Source: an uncultured Porphyromonadaceae bacterium (GTDB lineage: Bacteria > Bacteroidota > Bacteroidia > Bacteroidales > Muribaculaceae). Taken from it: a DNA stretch of 64,000 nucleotides. The DNA is taken from positions 1 to 64,000 of the forward strand of contig CAOKFI010000008.1 of the NCBI GenBank assembly GCA_948467675.1. Reading direction: 5' to 3'. This document shows, piece by piece, positions 1 to 11,999 of the stretch (position 1 is its first letter; each line of letters opens with the position of its first letter). The notes under the pieces are model-generated. The model searched no databases and was not told the DNA's origin. It saw only the letters and a program-made list of their open reading frames with translations. Position numbers and translations under genes: made by a program.

Positions 1-61
1 TTCCTGATCCGGTAAGGGCGAACCTCTTTTTGGCACCGGAATTAGTCTTAATCTTGGGCAT
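1..61 (-). CDS. rpmI: 50S ribosomal protein L35, N-terminal part (runs off window)
   Basis: The minus strand from the ATG at 61-59 reads MPKIKTNSGAKKRFALTGSG, the conserved opening of bacterial L35, a small basic protein of the large ribosomal subunit. Only about 20 codons lie inside the window. It follows infC on the same strand, as in the widespread thrS-infC-rpmI-rplT cluster, so rplT is expected just outside. The family match is by eye but the N-terminus is highly characteristic. Confidence 0.93.
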   Translation of the reverse strand, partial: MPKIKTNSGAKKRFALTGSG

Positions 62-142
62 TTGTTTGTGTTACTTTATTTGTTTATAATTTCCGGAGGC
101 TTGCATCATCACGTGACGCGGTGCCGAACCGGGATTCAATGC

Positions 143-736
143 TTACTTTTTCTTCGGTGTCAGCATGATTATCATGCGCTTGCCTTCAAGCACTGGCATC
201 TGCTCCACCTTTCCATATTCCTCAAGATCGTTGGCGAATCTCAACAACAGGACTTCGCCTTGTTCCTTAAACAGGATTGAACGACCTTTAAAGAATACAT
301 AGGCCTTGACTTTCGCTCCTTCCTGAAGGAAACCGACAGCATGCTTCAGTTTGAAGTTATAGTCATGGTCGTCGGTCTGAGGTCCGAACCGGATCTCCTT
401 GACCACAACCTTTGTCGATTTGGCTTTCTGCTCTTTCTGACGCTTTTTCTGCTGATACAGGAATTTCTGATAATCGATGATCTTGCATACAGGCGGTTCA
501 GCTGTCGGCGAAATCTCAACCAGATCCAGATCCTGCTCTTCAGCCATTTTAAGAGCTTCGTGGATAGAGTATATGCCCTGCTCCACATTTTCGCCTACGA
601 GACGAACCTCGCGGGCGCGGATACGCTCGTTGATGGCATGCTGCTCCTTAGAGTTGCGATCCTGAGGACCACGACGCATCGGATTGGGACCTCGGTTTAC
701 GGGCCGCGGCCCGTGGAAGAATGGTTTTTTCTCCAT
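143..736 (-). CDS. infC: translation initiation factor IF-3
   Basis: The 197-residue protein is IF-3, which binds the 30S subunit, keeps it from joining 50S too early and checks the start codon and initiator tRNA. The N domain is marked by [20 protein letters not shown] (about residues 36-55) and the linker by [19 protein letters not shown]. The C domain carries [20 protein letters not shown]. It is slightly longer than typical IF-3 (about 170-180) because of an N-terminal Arg/Pro/Gly-rich extension before residue 30. The start is an ATG rather than the AUU used by E. coli for autocontrol. It begins 9 bases after thrS and is followed by rpmI, so it is almost surely cotranscribed. Confidence 0.97.
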   Translation of the reverse strand: MEKKPFFHGPRPVNRGPNPMRRGPQDRNSKEQHAINERIRAREVRLVGENVEQGIYSIHEALKMAEEQDLDLVEISPTAEPPVCKIIDYQKFLYQQKKRQKEQKAKSTKVVVKEIRFGPQTDDHDYNFKLKHAVGFLQEGAKVKAYVFFKGRSILFKEQGEVLLLRFANDLEEYGKVEQMPVLEGKRMIIMLTPKKK

Positions 737-745
737 TAATTGGGG

Positions 746-2683
746 TTATTGATTGATCATTTCGCTGACCTCATTGGTCAAATCGCGTGCAAAGGTAGCA
801 ATTTTCATCGTTCCTTTATCACCTTCTCCTTGTTTTCTTACTGAAATTTCACCATTTTCGGCTTCTTTTTCACCTACAATGAGCAAATAAGGTATACGTT
901 TCATCTCGTTGTCACGGATTTTACGTCCTATTTTCTCGTTGCGGTCGTCGACGATAGCGCGAATGTCGCTGGCGGCAAGTTCCTTTGCCACGCTGTATGC
1001 ATAGTCGTTGTATTTCTCGCTGATCGGAAGCACTACCGCCTGGTCGGGAGCGAGCCACAACGGGAATCGGCCGGCAGTGTGCTCAAGCAGTACCGCAACA
1101 AACCGCTCCATCGAGCCGAACGGGGCACGGTGTATCATCACCGGACGATGCTTCTGGTTGTCGGCACCGGTATACTCGAGCTGGAACCGCTCCGGGAGGT
1201 TGTAGTCGACCTGTATGGTGCCAAGTTGCCAGCGGCGTCCGAGAGCGTCCTTGACCATAAAGTCGAGTTTCGGACCATAGAAAGCGGCCTCTCCAAGTTC
1301 CGTACGGGCTTTCAATCCCTTTTCGGCACATGCTTCGATTATAGCCTGCTCTGCCAGATGCCAGTTTTCGTCGCTACCGATATATTTCTCTTTTTTGGCG
1401 GGATCACGCAACGATATCTGAGCCTCGAAGTTTTCAAATTTGAGAGCCTTGAAGATGTAGAATATGATATCCATAACCTTCAGGAACTCGTCCTTGATCT
1501 GGTCGGGAGCACAATATATATGGGCATCGTCCTGCGTAAATCCGCGCACTCGCGTCAGTCCGTGAAGCTCACCGCTCTGCTCGTAACGGTATACTGTGCC
1601 GAATTCGGCCAGACGCAACGGCAATTCACGGTAGCTGCGTGGAAATGCCTTGAATATCTCGCAGTGATGAGGACAGTTCATCGGTTTGAGCAGGTATTCC
1701 TCGCCTTCTTCGGGTGTATGTATCGGCTGGAATGAATCTTTACCGTACTTGGCATAGTGTCCTGATGTGACATAAAGATTCTTGTTGCCTATATGAGGGG
1801 TTATCACCTGCTGATAGCCGTATTGTTTCTGGATCTTGCGGAGGAACTGCTCGAGGCGGTCGCGCAGAGCGGCGCCTTTCGGCAGCCACAACGGCAGACC
1901 GGCACCCACATTGGCAGAGAATGCGAACAGCTCCATCTCCTTGCCGAGCTTGCGGTGATCGCGTTTCTTGGCTTCTTCGAGCAGCACGAGATACTCGTCG
2001 AGCATCTTCTTTTTCGGAAAGCTGATTCCGTATACGCGCACGAGCTGGTTGCGTTTCTCGTCGCCTCGCCAGTATGCGCCGGCGAGCGACATTACCTTGA
2101 CGGCTTTGATCGGTGCTGTCGATGGCAAATGCGGACCACGGCACAGATCAGTGAAAGCGCCCTGTGTATATGTGGTGATATGACCGTCTTCAAGTTCGCT
2201 GATGAGTTCGCATTTGTACTCCTCGCCACGCTCGCCGAACGCTTTCAGCGCGTCGGCCTTGGAGATCTCGGCACGGACTATGGCTTCCTTGCGCTGTACG
2301 AGTTCCATCATCTTTTTCTCGATGGCCGGGAAATCGGCAGCTGTTATAGAATGTCCGTTGGGGTCGATATCGTAATAGAAACCGTTTTCGATAGCCGGAC
2401 CGATGCCGAACCGGACTCCGGGGAAAAGTTCCTGAAGAGCCTCGGCAAGCAAATGCGCCGAACTATGCCAGAAAGCATGCTTGCCTTCCGGATCGTCCCA
2501 TTTGAAAAGGCGGAGTGTTGCGTCTGACTCAATGGGACGTGTCAGATCCCACTCCTGATCGTTGACTGCAGCAGCGAGTACATCCTGCGCCAGACGGGGG
2601 CTTATGCTCTCAGCTATCTGCAATGGGGTGACACCTGCATCGAACTGCTTTACGCCACCATCGGGAAAAGTAATATTTATCAT
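746..2683 (-). CDS. thrS: threonine--tRNA ligase
   Basis: The 645-residue class II synthetase charges tRNA-Thr with threonine. It has the full bacterial architecture: an N-terminal TGS domain (about 1-62), an editing domain with HSSAH at 73-77 and CRGPH further on, a catalytic core with [10 protein letters not shown] (zinc cysteine, near residue 335), and a C-terminal HGTP anticodon-binding domain from about residue 545. Length is normal. It is first in a thrS-infC-rpmI operon. A hairpin with a threonine-anticodon-like loop lies 28-45 bases upstream of its ATG and may be an autoregulatory operator; that regulatory role is inference. Confidence 0.98.
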   Translation of the reverse strand: MINITFPDGGVKQFDAGVTPLQIAESISPRLAQDVLAAAVNDQEWDLTRPIESDATLRLFKWDDPEGKHAFWHSSAHLLAEALQELFPGVRFGIGPAIENGFYYDIDPNGHSITAADFPAIEKKMMELVQRKEAIVRAEISKADALKAFGERGEEYKCELISELEDGHITTYTQGAFTDLCRGPHLPSTAPIKAVKVMSLAGAYWRGDEKRNQLVRVYGISFPKKKMLDEYLVLLEEAKKRDHRKLGKEMELFAFSANVGAGLPLWLPKGAALRDRLEQFLRKIQKQYGYQQVITPHIGNKNLYVTSGHYAKYGKDSFQPIHTPEEGEEYLLKPMNCPHHCEIFKAFPRSYRELPLRLAEFGTVYRYEQSGELHGLTRVRGFTQDDAHIYCAPDQIKDEFLKVMDIIFYIFKALKFENFEAQISLRDPAKKEKYIGSDENWHLAEQAIIEACAEKGLKARTELGEAAFYGPKLDFMVKDALGRRWQLGTIQVDYNLPERFQLEYTGADNQKHRPVMIHRAPFGSMERFVAVLLEHTAGRFPLWLAPDQAVVLPISEKYNDYAYSVAKELAASDIRAIVDDRNEKIGRKIRDNEMKRIPYLLIVGEKEAENGEISVRKQGEGDKGTMKIATFARDLTNEVSEMINQ

Positions 2684-2710
2684 TTGGATTCCAATATGTT
2701 ATACAACTAT

Positions 2711-2728
2711 CCGGGTTACAAATCCCGG
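2711..2728 (-). promoter_or_regulatory. thrS leader hairpin with tRNA-Thr anticodon-like loop
   Basis: In the thrS leader the RNA folds as CCGGG-AUUUGUAA-CCCGG. The loop contains UU-UGU-AA, the pattern of a tRNA-Thr(UGU) anticodon loop (U33, anticodon, A37, A38). It sits 28-45 bases before the start codon. In E. coli ThrRS represses its own mRNA by binding anticodon-arm mimics in the leader at a similar distance. The loop here has eight bases rather than seven, so the mimicry is only suggestive. Confidence 0.4.
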
Positions 2729-2746
2729 CCTTGTGCAAATCAGCGA

Positions 2747-2754
2747 CAAAGATA
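2747..2754 (-). promoter_or_regulatory. probable thrS promoter, -7 element
   Basis: The minus strand reads TATCTTTG, a match to the Bacteroidetes TAnnTTTG element, about 64 bases before the thrS start. No clear -33 TTTG is seen at the right distance. Transcription from here would include the leader hairpin at 2711-2728. Confidence 0.5.
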
Positions 2755-2764
2755 ATGATAAAAT

Positions 2765-2808
2765 CCGAAAAACAGATGCGGGTCACCCACATTTTGAGCG
2801 ACCCGCAT
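2765..2808 (-). terminator. terminator after the beta-galactosidase gene
   Basis: A perfect 9-bp stem (ATGCGGGTC with GACCCGCAT, 2776-2784 and 2800-2808) is followed on the minus strand by CTGTTTTTC. It lies about 35 bases past the stop of the GH2 gene and just upstream of the thrS promoter element, separating the two units. Confidence 0.75.
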
Positions 2809-2840
2809 TATCTTCAGAATCTTACTGACCGGATTCAGGA

Positions 2841-5936
<3,096 letters not shown>

Positions 5937-5947
5937 TTATAAGTTAA

Positions 5948-5955
5948 CAAATTTA
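5948..5955 (-). promoter_or_regulatory. probable promoter of the GH2 gene, -7 element
   Basis: The minus strand reads TAAATTTG, about 33 bases before the GH2 start codon. No good -33 element is visible at 19-21 bases. Confidence 0.45.
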
Positions 5956-6052
5956 CGCTATTCTCATTTTAATATACTCACATTATCGGCCAAATTCCCC
6001 AGCAGTAACATTTTTTAACCATATATACCTGTACTCCTCATCCATTCTGCGA

Positions 6053-6083
6053 TTTCCCGCCAAGCAGATTTGTTGTATATTTG
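6053..6083 (+). promoter_or_regulatory. probable nfo promoter
   Basis: TTTC (6053-6056), a 19-base gap and TATATTTG (6076-6083) fit the Bacteroidetes promoter, with one mismatch in the -33 element. It lies 33 bases before the nfo start. Confidence 0.6.
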
Positions 6084-6115
6084 CAGTTATTATAATTTAT
6101 GCGTAAATCCCGACT

Positions 6116-6970
6116 ATGAAACTTATCGGCGCCCATGTATCCGTGGAAAACGGCGTTAGCCAGGCTCCTGTCAATGCCCATAATATCGGAGCCAGAGCAT
6201 TTGCCCTGTTCACCCGCAATCCGTCGCGATGGCGATCCGAGCCTCTTACCGACGCAGATATCGAGGCATTCAAAACCAACTGCGGACTGTACGGATACAC
6301 TCCGGCACAGATACTGCCGCACGACAGCTATCTGATCAACCTCGGCGCCGCTGACAAGAAGAAACTGTTTCTGTCGCGCCAGGCTTTTCTCGACGAAATG
6401 CAGCGTTGCGAGCAACTCGGTCTGAGCATGCTCAACTTCCACCCGGGCAGCCACCTCAACATGATGTCAGCCGACGAGTGTCTTGATCTGATAGCATCGT
6501 CGATAAACCACACCCTCGACAAGACTTCAGGCGTGAAAGCCGTGATCGAGAACACAGCCGGACAAGGATCGAACCTCGGCTACACCTTCGAACAGATAGC
6601 CCGCATCATAGACCATGTGGAAGACAAATCGCGCGTAGGCGTATGCGTTGACTCCTGCCATGCGTTCGCTGCCGGCTATGACCTGGCTTCGCCCGATGGC
6701 TATGAAGCCGCATGGCGATCTTTTGACGAAACCATAGGCCTGGACTACCTGTGTGCGATGCACATCAACGACAGCAAAAAGGGACTTTCCTCGCATGTCG
6801 ACAGACATGAGAGCATGGGACAGGGCGCTATCGGCCGTCTGTTTTTCGAAATGCTGATGGCCGACCCGCGCATGGATAGCATCCCTCTGATCCTCGAGAC
6901 GCCCGACGAGTCGTTATGGGCGCAGGAGATACGCGAATTATATGCCATGACCAAAGATCATATTCAGTAG
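6116..6970 (+). CDS. nfo: endonuclease IV, AP endonuclease
   Basis: The 284-residue protein is a zinc-dependent endonuclease IV that cuts 5' of abasic sites in base excision repair. It opens with [13 protein letters not shown] and carries the zinc-ligand motifs [26 protein letters not shown] and [23 protein letters not shown] in the expected order for the AP2 TIM-barrel family. Length is typical (about 280). It has its own promoter and is followed after 57 bases by the MFS transporter gene on the same strand. Confidence 0.96.
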   Translation: MKLIGAHVSVENGVSQAPVNAHNIGARAFALFTRNPSRWRSEPLTDADIEAFKTNCGLYGYTPAQILPHDSYLINLGAADKKKLFLSRQAFLDEMQRCEQLGLSMLNFHPGSHLNMMSADECLDLIASSINHTLDKTSGVKAVIENTAGQGSNLGYTFEQIARIIDHVEDKSRVGVCVDSCHAFAAGYDLASPDGYEAAWRSFDETIGLDYLCAMHINDSKKGLSSHVDRHESMGQGAIGRLFFEMLMADPRMDSIPLILETPDESLWAQEIRELYAMTKDHIQ

Positions 6971-7027
6971 AGATTTCATAAAATACTTACATTACACATA
7001 TAAATCTTAACCAACATTCGTCTTTAC

Positions 7028-8677
7028 ATGAAAAAGAAACCTGATTTAAGTTTCTGGAAGCTCTGGAATCTCAGTTTCGGTTTTTTCGGAGTCCAGATCG
7101 CCTACGCTTTACAGAGCAGCAACGTATCGCGTATATTCGCCACGCTCGGCGCCGACCCTCACGACCTCAGCTACTTCTGGATCCTTCCGCCCCTGATGGG
7201 TCTGCTCGTACAACCGGTTGTAGGTTCGCTCAGTGACCGCACATGGAACCGTTTCGGGCGGCGTCTCCCCTATCTGATAGCGGGAGCAGTAGTGGCCGTA
7301 ATTGTAATGTGCATGCTTCCAAATGCCGGCAGTTTCGGGCTCGCCGTATCCTCGGCCATTCTCATGGGCCTGATCGCCCTGATGCTGCTCGACACATCAA
7401 TAAACATGGCTATGCAGCCTTTCAAAATGCTGGTGGGCGACATGGTCAATGAAAAACAGAAAGGTCTCGCCTACTCGATCCAGAGTTTTCTATGCAACGC
7501 AGGAAGCATAGTCGGATTCGTATTCCCGTTTCTTCTCACCTGGATAGGACTCAAAAACACCGCCGCAGAAGGCGTGGTGCCTCAGACGGTTATCTTCTCT
7601 TTTTATATAGGAGCCGCCATACTGCTGCTATGCATGATATATTCGCTAATAAAAATCAAAGAATGGCCACCGGCTCTGTATGCCGAGTATAACGGAGGCG
7701 CCGACCTGTCCGCCCCTGTCGACAAAAAAGACAAACCGGGCATGATACGCCTGCTCATAAACGCCCCCAAGACATTCTGGACAGTCGGCCTGGTACAATT
7801 TTTCTGCTGGTTCTCATTCCTGTTCATGTGGACATACACCAATGGAACGATTGCCAAGAACGCATTCGACTGCCCTTCGACAGAATCTGTCAAAGGTATA
7901 ACCGTAAATAATCCCGATGGCTCACACCGTACTTATGATGCCAATTATATCCTGCTACCCGACTCCACTGTAGTCATAGCCAAAGGCAAACTCATGACCC
8001 GGTTAGATTCTGATGCGACCGAACTCATTCTGGCCGGAATCATGACCCATGATCCGCACACCGGCGAACTTGTCATCGAAGAATCCGAACATCTGCACAT
8101 CGCAGATCCCAACGCCATATCGTTCCACACTGTAGTGGAGCTCAATACCGATTCGGAAGAATACAATGAGGCCGGCAACTGGGTAGGAATCCTGTTTGCA
8201 GTACAGGCTATAGGATCTGTCCTGTGGGCTATCGTGCTGCCAATGTTCCGAAACCGCAAGTTCTCCTACGCATTGAGTCTCATACTCGGCGGCATCGGCT
8301 TCGTTTCGACTGCATTCATCACCGACCAGTATCTGCTGTTCGTATCGTTCGCACTGATCGGATGCGCATGGGCTGCAATGCTCGCATGGCCGTTCACGAT
8401 CCTCACCAACTCGCTCCACAAAGGCAATATCGGCACATATCTCGGCCTGTTCAACTGCACAATCACAATACCGCAGATCATAGGAGCGCTGGCAGGCGGA
8501 TGGATCCTGACACTGATCGGCAATCCCGACGAGGTGGCACCACAGGCCACCATGATGGCAATAGCCGGCATAAGCCTTGTCATCGGTGCGGCTTGCGTAT
8601 CGTTTATCCGCGAACATCCGACAGAGGCAGGCGAGGCTCCATCGCCGAAAGCTACTCCGGCTGAAGCCGACGAATAA
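7028..8677 (+). CDS. MFS sugar transporter, SLC45/GPH-like, with a long loop insertion
   Basis: The 549-residue membrane protein resembles the MFS branch that includes SLC45 and bacterial disaccharide symporters. Signs are [21 protein letters not shown] in the first helix, [23 protein letters not shown] in the loop 2-3 region and twelve predicted helices. Between the seventh and eighth helices (about residues 280-387) sits a hydrophilic, Asp/Thr-rich stretch of about 105 residues; by topology it would face the periplasm. Substrate is unknown; a maltose- or glucoside-type sugar is the usual guess for the family. The HAD phosphatase gene starts 13 bases downstream. Confidence 0.85.
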   Translation: MKKKPDLSFWKLWNLSFGFFGVQIAYALQSSNVSRIFATLGADPHDLSYFWILPPLMGLLVQPVVGSLSDRTWNRFGRRLPYLIAGAVVAVIVMCMLPNAGSFGLAVSSAILMGLIALMLLDTSINMAMQPFKMLVGDMVNEKQKGLAYSIQSFLCNAGSIVGFVFPFLLTWIGLKNTAAEGVVPQTVIFSFYIGAAILLLCMIYSLIKIKEWPPALYAEYNGGADLSAPVDKKDKPGMIRLLINAPKTFWTVGLVQFFCWFSFLFMWTYTNGTIAKNAFDCPSTESVKGITVNNPDGSHRTYDANYILLPDSTVVIAKGKLMTRLDSDATELILAGIMTHDPHTGELVIEESEHLHIADPNAISFHTVVELNTDSEEYNEAGNWVGILFAVQAIGSVLWAIVLPMFRNRKFSYALSLILGGIGFVSTAFITDQYLLFVSFALIGCAWAAMLAWPFTILTNSLHKGNIGTYLGLFNCTITIPQIIGALAGGWILTLIGNPDEVAPQATMMAIAGISLVIGAACVSFIREHPTEAGEAPSPKATPAEADE

Positions 8678-8690
8678 AAACACTATCAGC

Positions 8691-9287
8691 ATGACCGACA
8701 AACAACGAACCATCGCCGTATTCGATTTCGACGGAACGATCACTGACCGCGACAGTTTCGGCAGTTTCGTAAAAGCGGTCAAAGGCACTCCCCGATTCTG
8801 TCTTGGCATCTGCATGCAGATGCCAAGACTTGTCGGTTATAAACTCGGCATCATCAGAAACGACAAGGCCAAAGAAGCATTGTTCGGCACATATTTCCGT
8901 GGAATGGGCATGAACGAGTTCAGACGCGCCGGTGAGCGTTTCGCTGATTCTATAGACCGCAGGCTGCGCCCCGACACCATGACGAAACTCAACTGGCATC
9001 TGAGTATGGGACACGACGTGTATATAGTGACCGCAAGCATGCCGCAATGGATAAGACCTTGGGCTACCGCCTACGGCATATCCGATGTGATCGGAACAGA
9101 ACCTGAGACTGACAGTTCAGGAGTTCTTACCGGCCGTTTCGCTACGCCCAACTGCTACGGACCGGAAAAAGTACGTCGCTTCATACAGGCCGAACCGAAC
9201 CGCAGCAGTTACCGCCTTATAGCATACGGAGATAGCGAAGGGGACCGCGAGATGCTCGACGAAGCCGATGAATCCCATTTGGTATAA
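8691..9287 (+). CDS. HAD-IB family phosphatase
   Basis: The 198-residue protein belongs to the HAD-IB (SerB-like) hydrolases. The nucleophile motif is VFDFDGTITDRDS near residue 10, motif II is IVTAS near residue 105 and motif IV is AYGDSEGDREML near the C-terminus. The ATG at 8691, 13 bases after the transporter stop, gives the family's normal start; an upstream in-frame extension into the transporter gene is not credible. Members dephosphorylate phosphoserine or other small phosphate esters; the substrate here is unknown. Its last 79 bases overlap the lipoprotein gene on the opposite strand. Confidence 0.88.
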   Translation: MTDKQRTIAVFDFDGTITDRDSFGSFVKAVKGTPRFCLGICMQMPRLVGYKLGIIRNDKAKEALFGTYFRGMGMNEFRRAGERFADSIDRRLRPDTMTKLNWHLSMGHDVYIVTASMPQWIRPWATAYGISDVIGTEPETDSSGVLTGRFATPNCYGPEKVRRFIQAEPNRSSYRLIAYGDSEGDREMLDEADESHLV

Positions 9288-9703
9288 GTGATCTTATCGG
9301 TCGATATATTGTATACGAGATCCGAATCAAACATTGTCAGCCGGTACACACGGGCATCGCGTGCCACAGCGTATACTCCAGCCACAGACTCCGTCTCAAG
9401 CAAATACCTGTACAATGTAACCGGCATTTCATTCTCTATGAATATCCGAGGGAGTGTGACGCCATTGCCGTTCAGGCTCTGCCACGCATCAGGCACGCTG
9501 AACACTATCGACGCACCGTCTTTTATATCAACATAATAGCCTGATGAATTATCATAATACGATTCGATCACAGCACCGGGATAATAATGCGAGACAAAAC
9601 GCTGTATACTGTCAGGCATAGACTTCCATTCCTCACTATTACACCCTGACAACATGACCGGCAGACACGACAGCACAATTATTGCATACCAGAACGATCT
9701 CAT
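9209..9703 (-). CDS. hypothetical lipoprotein, PepSY-like
   Basis: The 164-residue protein begins with a lipoprotein signal (about residues 1-20, lipobox LSGC), so it is probably anchored in the outer membrane. The body contains IQRFVSHYYPGAVIESYYDN and a second beta-rich repeat. This resembles the PepSY-like putative beta-lactamase-inhibitor family (DUF2874) common in Bacteroidales. The final 25 or so residues (Ser/Arg-rich) come from reading antisense through the end of the HAD gene, and the natural C-terminus may have been replaced. Function unknown. Confidence 0.7.
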   Translation of the reverse strand: MRSFWYAIIVLSCLPVMLSGCNSEEWKSMPDSIQRFVSHYYPGAVIESYYDNSSGYYVDIKDGASIVFSVPDAWQSLNGNGVTLPRIFIENEMPVTLYRYLLETESVAGVYAVARDARVYRLTMFDSDLVYNISTDKITYTKWDSSASSSISRSPSLSPYAIRR

Positions 9704-9776
9704 AATCCAATGAATTTACAGTGATAACCTTATAACGTCTTGACCCGGACTCCGGTTTTACCGCCAGACTGGCATG

Positions 9777-10124
9777 TCAGCGACGCAAGGCGTCAAGAGC
9801 TTTCAGCATCGAGTGCAGGATATTACGTGCATGCTGCAGGCGTGCTATGGTCTGGTAACGTCTGATCACCCCCTCCGGATTAGCTTTAAGCTGAGCCTTG
9901 GCAGCATCGAGCTTCAATCCTTTCTCCTTGATAAGATATTTAAGCATCTGCACGGCCTCCAGATCGGCAGGAGTATAAAACCGTGTGCCCCCGTCGTTTC
10001 TCTTAGGGTGCAGATACCCTGGGAACTGCGCCTCCCAGAACCTCAATGTCGACAGCGGAAGTCCGGTAAGCTCCGACACTTCGCGAATCTTGTAGTATTT
10101 CTTCTGAAACCGATTGTCATCCAT
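9777..10124 (-). CDS. MerR family transcriptional regulator
   Basis: The 115-residue protein has a MerR-type winged helix at about residues 10-75: KIREVSELTGLPLSTLRFWE, then TRFYTPADLEAVQMLKYLI. A short helical tail follows, with no cysteine cluster or large ligand domain, so the signal sensed is unknown. Bacteroidales carry a conserved small MerR protein of this size, often beside an M23 peptidase gene. Here it lies 18 bases downstream of one on the same strand, so the two are probably cotranscribed. Confidence 0.9.
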   Translation of the reverse strand: MDDNRFQKKYYKIREVSELTGLPLSTLRFWEAQFPGYLHPKRNDGGTRFYTPADLEAVQMLKYLIKEKGLKLDAAKAQLKANPEGVIRRYQTIARLQHARNILHSMLKALDALRR

Positions 10125-10142
10125 AACGAATATACCGCTGAA

Positions 10143-11129
10143 TCAATCCATCACATGCCCGGCATTTTCGGCCAACTGCAGCATCTCATTATACTGTTCG
10201 GGTGTCAGATCGTAAAAATAGAAATTGACCGGATTCTGAGGGACACCGTTATAACGCACTTCATAATGCAGATGATATCCGGTCGACTTTCCTGTATTAC
10301 CCACATTACCTATCAGATCGCCGCGTTTCACTTTCTGTCCCGGCCGTACGTGCATATTGCTGAGATGTGCATACCGGGTCACATAATTATATCCATGGTT
10401 CAGCTCTATCATATATCCGTAGCCGCTGTTCCACTCTGCCGACAGGACAGTAGCATCGCCGGTAGCATATACCGGAGTCCCTTTGTCGGCGGCAAAATCC
10501 ATCCCTTCATGAAATTTGCCGGTACCGTAAACCGGATCACGCCTGTAACCGTAGCCGGAAGCCATCTGCTTCATGTCCTTTTCAGCGATCGGCTGTATGG
10601 CAGGGATATGCGCCAGTTTATCTTTCTGCTGTCCGGCCAGCTCACGCAGATGGTCAAACGACTTGCTCTGCACGTACAACTCCCGTTCAAGAAGGTTCAT
10701 CTTATCGGTCAGCATACCTATAAGTCTGTTGTCAGCCATAGATGTAAGCTGATTGTACCGGTCGTCCCTGTCCAGTCCGGCATAACGCTGGGCATCTGAT
10801 ATGCGCTCGGTCTGCATCATCACACGGTAGAAATTGTTGTCACGTTCGGCAATATCCTCCAATACGGCCTGAGCCACATCCAGACGTCTGTTCAGGATCT
10901 CGAGCTCAGAGCGCAGTTCCCTGTTCTCACGCTTCAGCATACGCTCATGAGGGAAATCTATCACATTATCGAGCAGCAGGAAAGCCGCACCTCCAATAAT
11001 TATGCCAACAGCAAAGTGCCGCACCACAATCCACATACGGCTCTTCCACGAAGGATATACTCTCTCGTAGCTTTCTGTGACGGAATTATAGCGATAAAAG
11101 GCTGTTTTGCCTACTGGTCCTAACCTCAT
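10143..11129 (-). CDS. M23 family peptidase, membrane-anchored LytM protein
   Basis: From the chosen ATG at 11129 the protein has 328 residues. A longer frame starts at 11159, but the later start gives the usual N-terminus with a YERVYPS motif. A single transmembrane helix (about 36-56) is followed by a long coiled coil (60-180) and a C-terminal LytM domain. The zinc motifs are complete: KFHEGMDFAADKG (H and D) and YHLHYEVRYNG (HxH). Family members cut peptidoglycan cross-links from the periplasmic side. The MerR gene follows directly. The upstream 100 bases separate it from a divergent gene. Confidence 0.92.
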   Translation of the reverse strand: MRLGPVGKTAFYRYNSVTESYERVYPSWKSRMWIVVRHFAVGIIIGGAAFLLLDNVIDFPHERMLKRENRELRSELEILNRRLDVAQAVLEDIAERDNNFYRVMMQTERISDAQRYAGLDRDDRYNQLTSMADNRLIGMLTDKMNLLERELYVQSKSFDHLRELAGQQKDKLAHIPAIQPIAEKDMKQMASGYGYRRDPVYGTGKFHEGMDFAADKGTPVYATGDATVLSAEWNSGYGYMIELNHGYNYVTRYAHLSNMHVRPGQKVKRGDLIGNVGNTGKSTGYHLHYEVRYNGVPQNPVNFYFYDLTPEQYNEMLQLAENAGHVMD

Positions 11130-11229
11130 CTGCGAATGACTTTGATGGCAAAGTAACAAAAACGGCAGAGAATTTGCAACAATGTAAAAACAAATTTGCT
11201 ATATTCGCACCATAATTAGATTTACTACG

Positions 11230-11778
11230 ATGATATTCAATTTTCGCATAGTATCCGATGAAGTAGACAACTTCAAACGGGAAATCCAGATCGATGCCGA
11301 TGCGACATTTCTGGACCTTCGCAATGCAATCTGCGACGCTGTGGGATATGACAAGAATCAGATGTGTTCATTTTTCCTATGCGACAACAACTGGGAAAAA
11401 GAACGCGAAATAACCCTCGAAGACATGGGGCTGGACGCCGATCAGGATGTGTGGCTGATGGATGAGACCATACTCAGCGACTATATAGACGACGGACAGC
11501 GTCTGATGTTCGTGTTCGACTATATGACCGACCGAGCATTCTTCATAGAGATGAAACAGACCATTACCGGACGGACACTGAAAGATCCCGTATGCACGTC
11601 ATCGATGGGAACACCTCCTCCACAGACTGTAGATATGGATGAGTTCGAAGCAAAGGTAACGGCAAAGGCGGCAACCCAGACTTCCGACGATATGGACGAG
11701 GATTTTTACGGAAGCACCGAGTTCAATGATGACGAATTCGAGGCAGCCGGCTTCGACGAAATGACATTTGACGAATAA
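11230..11778 (+). CDS. PRiA4 ORF-3-like hypothetical protein
   Basis: The 182-residue acidic protein has an N-terminal part (1-110) resembling the plasmid pRiA4b ORF-3-like domain: FNFRIVSDEVDNFKREIQID, then LRNAICDAVGYD and FFLCDNNWEKEREI. The C-terminal 50 residues are a low-complexity Asp/Glu-rich tail. No catalytic motif is visible and its function is unknown. It is monocistronic with a clear terminator. Confidence 0.75.
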   Translation: MIFNFRIVSDEVDNFKREIQIDADATFLDLRNAICDAVGYDKNQMCSFFLCDNNWEKEREITLEDMGLDADQDVWLMDETILSDYIDDGQRLMFVFDYMTDRAFFIEMKQTITGRTLKDPVCTSSMGTPPPQTVDMDEFEAKVTAKAATQTSDDMDEDFYGSTEFNDDEFEAAGFDEMTFDE

Positions 11779-11807
11779 ACGACACGAAAACAACTCAATA
11801 GTTAATG

Positions 11808-11839
11808 AAAGCATCAGGCTTATGTCCTGATGCTTTTTT
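11808..11839 (+). terminator. intrinsic terminator
   Basis: AAAGCATCAGG pairs with CCTGATGCTTT across a 7-base loop and runs into TTTTTT, 30 bases past the stop of the PRiA4-like gene. Confidence 0.9.
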
Positions 11840-11928
11840 ATAGGTGTCGGCCGCGCTGCTTTAATAATTATTAACAATCAATAGTAATTATTCCGCATAT
11901 CGACTCTGATTTTTCTGTCTGCACTTCG

Positions 11929-11936
11929 TATCTTTG
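11929..11936 (+). promoter_or_regulatory. probable promoter of the glycosidase-like gene, -7 element
   Basis: TATCTTTG lies 64 bases before the start codon. Upstream, a T-rich stretch near 11908-11918 takes the place of a strict -33 TTTG. Confidence 0.55.
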
Positions 11937-11999
11937 TCAAAATTGAACATTTACACATACCATTGCTAAAAACACTTTTCAATTATTAACCCTACCTAC

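Noticed and set aside
9774-10799. 341-codon plus-strand frame across the MerR and M23 genes
   Set aside because: It covers two genes with intact motifs on the minus strand and shows no domain.
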